From Rutstroemia sp. NJR-2017a BVV2 (lineage: Eukaryota > Ascomycota > Leotiomycetes > Helotiales > Rutstroemiaceae): 64,000 bases of DNA. A program made the position numbers and the translations under genes. The notes under the pieces are model-generated. The model saw only the letters and a list, made by a program, of their open reading frames with translations, searched no databases and had not been told where the DNA came from. Position 1 is the stretch's first letter, and each line of letters opens with the position of its first letter. The DNA lies in NCBI GenBank assembly GCA_002946415.1, contig NJPS01000070.1:372001-436000 (forward strand), given 5' to 3'. This document shows, piece by piece, positions 56,080-64,000 of this stretch.

Positions 56080-56291
56080 ACTGAATAATTCTCAGGTGAT
56101 GATTGAAACAAAATCTCGATGAAGCGTGAATTAAGGGAATCAGCAGAGATCCCCCTCCTTAACTAGAGGGAGAGGAGTCATCTGTCCCTGGTGTTGCCTG
56201 GTCCCTCTTCCCCGCTCGAAGAGCACCGTGATGGAATCTCACAGTCACACAGAAGTGATGGCTCAATGCATATACGGCGAAGATGCACTTG

Positions 56292-56434
56292 CCATTGGGG
56301 CACGCTGTAACACGGAGAAGGAGGTGAGCTGAGGCTGCAAGCGTGAACCCAATCACGCCCCTCCATTGGGGCACACTGCAATACGGAGAAGGAAGGTGAG
56401 CCGAGGCTGCAAGCGGGAACCCAATCCCGCCCCC
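56292..56434. repeat. 71 bp tandem duplication upstream of the L-amino-acid oxidase gene
   Basis: Two adjacent copies, 56292-56362 and 56363-56434, both starting CCATTGGGGCAC and containing CGGAGAAGG, GAGGCTGCAAGCG and GAACCCAATC. They differ at a handful of positions and by one inserted base. The copies lie 210-355 bp before the ATG of the oxidase gene. Confidence 0.85.
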
Positions 56435-57227
56435 TTCATTAGAGTAATGCTGCCTCTACCACCCCGTCGATCCATATCACTACACCGAAATAATTGTTGG
56501 GACAATGGTCAATTGCCGTACATTCACTTTGGGTGTAATCTCCACCACAAAGAAGTGAATGCACTTTGTAATTAGTCTACGGCATTGCGCTATATGCAAC
56601 ATCTATAATAAGGGCTTATAAGCCCACTTAGCTAGAGAATCATGCATCAACCAACCACTACTTTTGACCCTATTAATATGGATTGAACGTGGTGATTGAA
56701 CCCTGATTGATACCAACAATAATTCTTAGCGAGCGAATACAGTCTTCGAGTATACCTTCCAAGATATATGGACCAGGCTAGAAAACTCCAAAGACGCAAA
56801 GTGTCACGCCCATCCTGCCGGAGGCCCTCGGTTCATAGACCGCCCGTCCACAGTCACGTGGCGGACCTAATATAGTTCCGCCCATCGAGTCCTGAGCCTC
56901 CTCAAGGATTCGTCTCTCTCCAATATATCTCTTCGCTGCTTCCTTAGTGCCTCAGTCCTCCTGCCTTCAGGTCCCCCTCACACAAGGCTCTACACGCCGA
57001 GCCCGTGCGGGTGACTACCGTTGCCTCTCAGCTCACTTTGCAAGACTTTTGGAGGCCTTAAGGTGTCGCATTTGGTAATTTTTCTGTTCACCTTTCTAAT
57101 CCTTGAGCAAGCATCTGACCCTCGTACTTCTTCTAGGTCCGCGTTCAGGGCCTCCTCGAATTCCTCCTTGGTGTCCTCCTCCGTCCTCCCCCGTCCTCCC
57201 TCCTTCGTCTCCTCCGTATGAGCAAAA
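56435..57227. other. intergenic, no gene seen
   Basis: 793 bp between divergent genes. A minus-strand frame at 56990-57253 overlaps the start of the next gene and is probably chance. CT-rich run CCTCCTCCGTCCTCC near 57171-57200. Confidence 0.4.
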
Positions 57228-58265
57228 ATGCGTTGCCATCTTGCTATTCCCACTGCTTCCTTAGGCCGTTGCTCCGCCGGTCACTTACTGGGGACGAAAT
57301 TGGACGCCGCCAAAGCTTACGGCTACCAAGGCATCGAGCTTTGCTACGAGGACCTCCTCGCTGTCGCCGGGCAGCGCGACACAGGGACCGCCGCTCAGGA
57401 GATTAAAGCAATGTGCAAGAAGAGGGGCCTCCACATCGTATGCCTCCAGGCTTTCCTCGAGGACGAAGGTGCTCTGAAACGCATCGAGATCGAGTCTAAG
57501 CTTCGGGAACTCGAGGTTTGAATCCAACTCGCCCGAATCCTGGGAACCGACATGATCATGATACCGGCCAGCGTTCTGCCTGATGAGGACATGACAAGGG
57601 ACATCGATGTGATCGTCAACGATTTGCGAAGGGCGGCGGACGCATGCCTGAAAGAGAAGCCCCATATCCGCATTGCTTATGAGAGCCGCTGCTCGTCCAC
57701 CCGTATCGATAAGTGGGAGTTCTGTTGGGACGTGATCCACAAAGTCGGGCGAGACAACTTCGGAATGTGTCTCGACACCGTCCACATTGCCGGTCGCCTC
57801 TTCGCTGACCCCGCTGCACCCTCAGGCCTTGTGCCGGATGGAATGAAAGCGGTGGAGCTGTCGATGCACCGCTTCGTCAGGCGGATGAAGGCCCACCGCG
57901 AGAAAATCTTCTACGTCCAATTCGGGGATGCCAGACGTCCCGACGAGCCCATCGTTCCCGGCAGCTCTGACTACGACGCCAAAGAACGACCGCGCAGCAT
58001 CTGGTCTCACAACTACCGGCTCTTCTACGGCGAGGAAGCCCGCGGTGCATATCTGCCCATCAAGGAGATCGCCGAAGCTGTTTTCAACTGTGTCTGCTTC
58101 GAAGGGTGGGTCAGTGCGGAGTTGTTCAACCGCCGCATGGACTGTAAGGATCCCAATGTGCCCAAGGATCTCGCTCGGAGAGGAGCTATCGCCTGGCGGA
58201 AGCTTGGCAATGATATGGGATGGTGGCCTACGCTTCCAATTTCAGCCACAGACGCTATCTGTTAG
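57228..58265 (+). pseudogene. 3-dehydroshikimate dehydratase-like (sugar-phosphate isomerase/epimerase TIM barrel), one in-frame TGA
   Basis: Intronless frame from ATG 57228, interrupted by TGA at 57519-57521, then open to 58265; about 345 codons in total, the normal length of QutC/Qa-4-type fungal enzymes. Family signs: CHLAIPTASLGRCSAGHLL at the start, AKAYGYQGIELCYEDLL, KRGLHIVCLQAFLEDEGALK before the stop; then IQLARILGTDMIMIPASVLP, IRIAYESRC, GMCLDTVHIAGRLFADP, FYVQFGDARRPDEP and EGWVSAELFNRRM (metal ligands E, D, H, E) after it. The stop replaces what is probably a tryptophan, one base change (TGG to TGA). Known reaction: 3-dehydroshikimate to protocatechuate in quinate use. Without read-through only the first 97 residues are made. 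Confidence 0.78.
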
Positions 58266-58434
58266 GTGACAGATCGCATAAGGCCTGTAGGTCTGGCTGC
58301 CTTCAGCAGCCTTACCACGAGAAGGCAAATGGGTATAGAGAAAACATTCGTTAAGCAATAATCTCAGGTTTCTAGGTGACAGAGATAACCTTGAATATTT
58401 ATAGCTTCATCAATCTTTCGCTCTCCACTACTAG

Positions 58435-61400
58435 AGTGGTATAAATAAAATTTGTTTTGGAGAAAGCTTTATTATTTCTAGATAATATATTCTATTCAAT
58501 AAATATATTATAATATCTAGAAAATATTGTGAAATATAATCAATTGAAAAATCCGATTAAAATAATAATTATTTCTAATATTAGATTAAAGAATTTAGTA
58601 AATTTATAAATTAATAAATTATAACTCGATATAATATTAATTATAAAAATAATAATCATTTCGAATTTATTAATATAAATAAAATATATATAGAAAATAA
58701 TAGAAAAAGAGAAATATATAATAATTAATTCCATTTTTAAAATATTAAATTAGTAAATTTAGAAAGAAATTCAAAATAACTATATATAATATATAAATTA
58801 AATATCTAGATAAATAAATTATATAATAAAGTATTAAAAAATAAGAATTATTATATTATTTTTTCTTTAAAAAAATTCATTTCTAAATTTTAAATATTAA
58901 TTCTATTACTAAATTATCTTATTATAAGATATTAATTATTAAAAATATAATAATAATAAATTATATAAATTAATTATTTATTATTAGTTTAAATTAAGAT
59001 CTATAATATTTTCATTAATATTTTTATTTAAATTTTATAAAGTTTTTATTTAATTATTTATTATATTTAACTTTTTATTAAATATTTTTATTTATATAAA
59101 AAAAATTAAATTATTTAAAAATAATTAATAAAGATAATAATATTAAAAATTTAGAAAATAAAAAGAAAATATAATAAATAAAAATCTAAAAATCAATATT
59201 ATAAATTATAAAATTTAAGAATTTTAAATTTAGAATTATCTAATAAGAATTTAATAAAACTTTATATATTAAAGAAATATTATTTAGTTATATAGATTTT
59301 TATTTTTTTGATTAAATTACTAAATTATTAAATTATTATTAATTTTATAATTTATCGATTTATTATATATTATTATATAAAGTTTTATTGAAGATTCTAT
59401 TAATTATTTATATAATTTAAATTTAAAATCTTTAGATTTTATAAAATTATAATAATTATATATTATTTAGATTAAAATCTTTTAAAAACTATAATTAAAA
59501 TAAAGATATATATTTAAATAATAATATTTAAAATTAAGTTATATTTAATAATAATTATAAAAAGAAAATTATTTTTTAATATAAAAAAGATAATAATTAT
59601 TTATAATATTAACTTTTTAAATAAAATAATTATTATTTATTTATTAATTTGAATTTAGAATTTATATTTTTAATATTCTTTATTAATTAATTAATAATAT
59701 AAATTAATTTTAAATAAAATATTAATTAAAAAATCTATATTTTATATATTTAAATAAAAATTTATAATTATATAAATAATTTTTATAAAGAAAAAAAGAA
59801 TAATTAATTTCAAGTTTAAAATATTATTAATAAATTTTTAAATTCTTTTAATATTTTTATTTATATTGAATAATAAAGAATATAAAGAATTAAGAAAGTA
59901 GATATTAATTATAAAAAATTTATAAAATTATTTAAAAAAATAATTATTTCTAGATTTAGAAAAGATATTTAATAAAGATAATTTAGTTTTTATAATTTAT
60001 TATATATTATATAGAAGATATTTATAAATTTTTGATATATTATATAATTAATTAATTTTATAATTAATCGATTTTATAATTAATTAATTTTATAATTAAT
60101 TAATTCTCTAATTAACTAAATATAGAAATATTTATATTCTATAATATTTAAATCTAAAGAAAAGTTTATATAATATAATATTAAATATATTTAATATATT
60201 AGATAAATAATATATATATATATTATAAACTCATTCACCAAATTATAATATTATTTATTAGATTATAAATAAAATTAAGAAAATATTGATAATTTGAATT
60301 GATTTTCTCTAAATAAAAAAAATATTTATTTATATAATTTTATTTCTTTAATATTAATTTTATAATTTAGATATTTTATATAAATAATATTATAAAAATA
60401 GTTTTTTTTATAATAAAATATTATTTCTATAATACTAATATTTATATATTTCAATATATATAAATACTATCTTTAATAATATAGAAAATATAAAAATAAT
60501 TCTCGAATAATATAGAAAAATAAAAATAAAAAAAAAGAATAAAAGAATAACTAGATATTTATTATTATAGAATTGAGAGATCTTTATTATATAATTTTAT
60601 CAAAATAATTATTCTATAATATTAGTTACTTTTCATTTATTTAAATTATTATTTAATAATTAAATTATAATAATAATTTAAATTAAATAAAATTAGATAG
60701 AATTATCTAAAATAGAATTTATTAAATAATTTAAATAATTTCTTTTATTATATTCGATATTATAATATAAATTATAATATTATTAATTTAGATTATTATT
60801 TTCTATATTAACTTTATTTTATATATTTTGAATATTTAACTTTTTTTTAATTAGAAATACTTTAGTTTTCTCTATAATAATAATAATATTATATATAATT
60901 TTAATTTTAGAAACTTGATAATATTTATTAAATTTTTAATTAACTTTCTATAATCAATAATTATCTATTTTTAGTAATATTATTTTATTAACTATTTTCT
61001 TAATATTTTTAACTAAAACTAAAATTAATAGAAAAAAAGATATAGAAAAACTATTTTGATATTAATTAATATATTTTCTAATAAAATTAATTTAAATTAA
61101 TATCTTTTTAGAATTATATAATATTTGAAAATTCTAAAAGAATAATAATAAATTATTAAAAAAGAAAATTTATAATTAGATATATAATTTAGAAATAATT
61201 TTTTGAAGATTAAAGGAAATTAATTTAATTATTCTAAATTCAGATTTAATATTTTTATTTATAATTACTTTTGAGAAAGTTTTTTTAAATAAAATTAAAA
61301 ATTTCTTCTTTATAATATATATTTAATTTATTTTTATCAACTTATTAATTTGAAATTTATATATTTATTTTAATAACTAAAATAGATTAATATCTATAAA

Positions 61401-62080
61401 TTATATTAAATAAGAAAAGTAAAGATATAAATAAAATATTTTAATTTTATATTTAATATAGTATTTATAAAATATAATTATTATATAATTATTATAATTA
61501 TCAAAAATAAAAAAATTTCAAATTCTCTTTTTTTAGCTAATTATATATTTATCGAAGTATTTAATCTAATTTAACTTTATCTTATTATTTATTTATTTAT
61601 TCTTTATAAATTTAATCAATTATAATTTTGGTTAATTTATTATTATTATCTAATTAATATATATAATTATTTTCTTTATTAAAATATATAAAAAAATAAC
61701 TTCTTTCTTTATATTAATTATAATAATTACTATAATTTAATCTCGATTTTTAGATTAAATATTTTTTATCTTTTTTATTTATTTAGCTTTTATAATAACT
61801 ATATAAAGATAGATTATATTTATTATAAATCTTATTTCGTTGAAACTCTAGATATTCTTATTTATAACTTTATATTTGGTTTTTATTAATTTCAATAGTT
61901 TAAACTATTTAGAAATAAATATTAGATCTTTATTAAGAACTTTTTTATAATTATAAATTCGATTAAAATATATTTTAAACTTTGTATATCACTTTATAAA
62001 TTATTCAATCTAGTACTTTCTAATATATCTTTTCTTTTTAAAAACAATAAGATAATTAGTTATATCTTCTATAGTACTTA
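58435..62080. repeat. AT-rich island (about 3.6 kb), RIP-decayed repeat DNA
   Basis: Nearly pure A/T sequence rich in TTAA, TATA and ATAAT with very few G or C and no gene-like frames. The right end merges into a recognisable transposase remnant. Both flanks return sharply to ordinary composition. This is the usual result of RIP on repeats. Confidence 0.88.
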
Positions 62081-62326
62081 TACTAGGCGGAAATCCTCTG
62101 GAATCTAGATCAAGTATATATTGAACTATTATATCCTCTTCTATTTCACTCAACCGGTGTATTCGTAATATCGTCGCTATATACAACTACCTGCCGGCTA
62201 ATCTTATAGCTAATATAGTTCGAGGAATATTGTAGATACGCCCGGCCTTGCGTACACTTAAATAAGGCTGCGATCGAATCGCCTGGATTGCAAGATTAAT
62301 TCGGCTCTCTTTACTATGGTCTGCCA
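61785..62326 (-). pseudogene. Fot1/pogo-type DDE transposase, N-terminal remnant
   Basis: On the minus strand from ATG 62326: MADHSKESRINLAIQAIRSQ, YLSVRKAGRIYNIPRTIL (psq-like helix-turn-helix), RLSEIEEDIIVQYILDLDSR and GFPPSISTIEDITNYL, the CENP-B-like DNA-binding region of Fot1/pogo elements. Further in, through many stops, YFNRIYNYKKVL and SFNEIRF align with the family's FNRKYDYQRAL and NFDETGF, so the first catalytic Asp has become Asn. First stop is a TAG after LAGR. Decay increases leftward into the AT-rich island. A possible element end is the GTGCGACCCCACTAAAATGG motif (minus strand) near 62407-62427. Confidence 0.8.
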
Positions 62327-62564
62327 TTGTTGGTTGTTGATAAATTAAATGATTAAATATAATGGTTCAAATAAATGAAAAGTGGCCAACATCATGGGGT
62401 GGCCATTTTAGTGGGGTCGCACATTATATTCTATCTATATAGCAGCGAGGTATAGACCAAGTGGTCCGTGTATATTCTTTCAAAGTAAATACAGTAAGAT
62501 AGGCACACGCCTTCGCTTGATTTCAGCACACACCTTAGTGCGACATCTAAATATGCAGTCTTCG

Positions 62565-62604
62565 CTCTCTACACTCTTCGCTCTCTAACCTCTTCGCTCT
62601 CAGA
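62565..62604. repeat. short tandem repeat (TCTTCGCTCTCTAMM units)
   Basis: About three imperfect units of CTCTTCGCTCTCTA in the leader of the following gene; a pyrimidine-rich leader is common near fungal transcription starts. Confidence 0.6.
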
Positions 62605-62644
62605 ATACTCAAGCTTATTTCATCATTCTCGACGCGTCCTCGAA

Positions 62645-63973
62645 ATGGTCAAACAATATGGGCTGGAATGGGTGGCTGAGACTTTTGGTCTTGAGCCTCG
62701 ATGGACGTCGGAACCAGACATCGCAAGGGTTGAATTAATTGCCCGTAAACACCTCAAGCTTCAGGAAAATACTCCTTGCTGTGTAACCTTTTATGCCCAA
62801 GGAGCTTTCAACAAACTCTACAAAGTCGAGACTGGGACTGGATGCTCTCTAATTCGTATCACGTTGCCTGTTGATCCTTCCAACAAAACAAACAGTGAAG
62901 TAGCAACTATTAATTTTATTCGCCAATATACAGATATACCAGTACCCCAGATTCTTGCGTTTGACGATTCTAGCGAGAATGAGCTTGGATTTGAGTGGAT
63001 CCTGATGGATATGCTGCCTGGTGCAACTTTACGAACAAAATGGAGGAAATTTTCTCAAGATGTCAAACAAGACTTGATCAAACAAATTGCGAAATACCAA
63101 ATCCAACTTTTCGGTTACAAGTTCCCTGCCATTGGAAATATATTCATTACTCGAGAGAATCAGCTTAGAGAAAATGGATTGTATTCTACTCAAGAAGTAT
63201 TGCAAGAAAGACAATTCTCATTACCTATCCTGGGTCAATTGGTCTCGATGATCTTCTTCTGGGGAGATCATATTACACAAGATATACCTAGAGGCCCGTT
63301 CGTCAATAGCGATAACTGGATCCGTGCTCGTCTAACCTTGGTTCTTATCGACCAAGAAAGAATTATAAGAACATCAGAAGATGAAGACGATATTGAAGAT
63401 GCTCAGACGGCCAAAGCCCTGGCTGAAAGATTGCTTGAGTTACTCCCTAGTATCCTTCCTCCTAATGATAATACTACAGAGCAATCTATTCTCTTTCACG
63501 ATGATCTTTCTATGCAGAATATCCTGGTTGATGACAATGGAAAACTCACTGGTATAGTCGATTGGGAGTGTGTCTCGACACTACCGTTATGGAGAGCTTG
63601 TGGGTTTCCGGAATTTCTTAAGGGAAGAGAAAGGAATAAGGAGCCGAAAAGGGATCAATACGCTCCGGATGATGGCAAAAAAAATATAGATGAGTCTGGA
63701 GAGAATGCAATTGACAACGAAGGCGTGAATAGCCTCTATTGGGAGCATCTATTGGAATTTGAATTGACGATACTGCGCGACCTTTTTCTAAAGGAAATAG
63801 GAAAAATCGCACCAGTATGGATCGAAGAATTTGAAAAGGGCGCTGTGAAAGCTGATTTTGAAGAGGCAGTTCAGAATTGTGATAATTGCTGGCGTGCGAA
63901 GCAGATTAAAACTTGGCTTGATGGTCAGGAGAAGGGCGAAAACTGGAGTTTGCGAAAGAGGTTTCTCGAGTAA
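62645..63973 (+). CDS. aminoglycoside-phosphotransferase-family (APH-like) kinase
   Basis: Single exon, 442 aa. N-lobe: CCVTFYAQGAFNKLYKVETG (nucleotide-binding loop) and SLIRITLPVDP, then VATINFIRQYTDIPVPQILA and FEWILMDMLPGATL at the hinge, typical of fungal APH proteins. The catalytic loop is ILFHDDLSMQNILVDDNGKL (HxDLxxxN) near residue 285 and the metal motif TGIVDWECVSTLPLW follows. The C-terminus carries an acidic insertion (NKEPKRDQYAPDDGKKNIDE) and LFLKEIGKIAPVW. These proteins are a large fungal family of unknown substrate, not necessarily antibiotic resistance. It starts 319 bp from a RIP-decayed transposon but its own frame is intact, with no RIP-type stops. Confidence 0.85.
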   Translation: MVKQYGLEWVAETFGLEPRWTSEPDIARVELIARKHLKLQENTPCCVTFYAQGAFNKLYKVETGTGCSLIRITLPVDPSNKTNSEVATINFIRQYTDIPVPQILAFDDSSENELGFEWILMDMLPGATLRTKWRKFSQDVKQDLIKQIAKYQIQLFGYKFPAIGNIFITRENQLRENGLYSTQEVLQERQFSLPILGQLVSMIFFWGDHITQDIPRGPFVNSDNWIRARLTLVLIDQERIIRTSEDEDDIEDAQTAKALAERLLELLPSILPPNDNTTEQSILFHDDLSMQNILVDDNGKLTGIVDWECVSTLPLWRACGFPEFLKGRERNKEPKRDQYAPDDGKKNIDESGENAIDNEGVNSLYWEHLLEFELTILRDLFLKEIGKIAPVWIEEFEKGAVKADFEEAVQNCDNCWRAKQIKTWLDGQEKGENWSLRKRFLE

Positions 63974-64000
63974 GCTATATTACTTCTTGTTACATTATAA

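Noticed and set aside
58435..62080. Mitochondrial DNA insertion as explanation of the extreme A/T content
   Set aside because: No mitochondrial gene or tRNA is recognisable, and the right end runs into a nuclear Fot1/pogo transposase.

Overview
This window is nuclear DNA of a filamentous ascomycete (Pezizomycotina; possibly a leotiomycete-like plant- or litter-associated fungus, which is inference). The signs are genes split by 45-165 nt introns with GTRAGT-type donors, fungus-specific families (Dal5-type transporters, Zn2Cys6/fungal_trans regulators, DUF3632-like, ubiquitin-like-domain proteins, Atg27), a Copia LTR element, a Fot1/pogo element and AT-rich islands of the kind made by repeat-induced point mutation (RIP). 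Exon joins below were worked out by hand from reading frames and splice signals. Layout: 1-6 kb holds the 3' end of a GH92 mannosidase gene, a small two-exon membrane protein gene, a GT31-like glycosyltransferase gene with a long charged linker, and a broken SRPK-like kinase gene. 7.4-19.8 kb is the most interesting block: five co-directional plus-strand genes with 285-580 bp gaps, namely an aldo-keto reductase, a DgoD-type sugar-acid (galactonate) dehydratase, a Zn2Cys6 regulator, an NRPS-like A-T-R carboxylate reductase and a Dal5-type anion transporter. Their upstream regions share GCGGGG sites and CGGAAA-type elements, and the regulator has a nested inverted-repeat promoter. I read this as a candidate gene cluster that imports, dehydrates and reduces an acidic substrate; the product is unknown. 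20-34 kb is mostly housekeeping and conserved genes: a degenerate tRNA-Ile(UAU), APC10, two small unknown genes, ATG27, a ubiquitin-like-domain protein, a GABA-permease-type transporter and a small secreted protein. 34-41 kb is a GMC oxidoreductase gene cut in two by a 4.7 kb Copia element with TGGCT target-site duplications. The GMC gene also carries point stops and a 47 bp hairpin insertion. 43-53 kb carries a DUF3632-like gene, an Est1/EBS1-like gene lacking part of its core, a small membrane protein gene, a proline-racemase-superfamily pseudogene and an MFS drug-type transporter. 53-64 kb is repeat-rich: a 0.9 kb AT-rich island, an L-amino-acid oxidase gene with a 71 bp tandem duplication upstream, a 3-dehydroshikimate-dehydratase-like gene with one in-frame TGA, a 3.6 kb AT-rich island holding a RIP-decayed Fot1/pogo transposase, and an APH-like kinase gene at its edge. 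Several catabolic genes in the 34-58 kb stretch are broken, which fits a decaying accessory segment.
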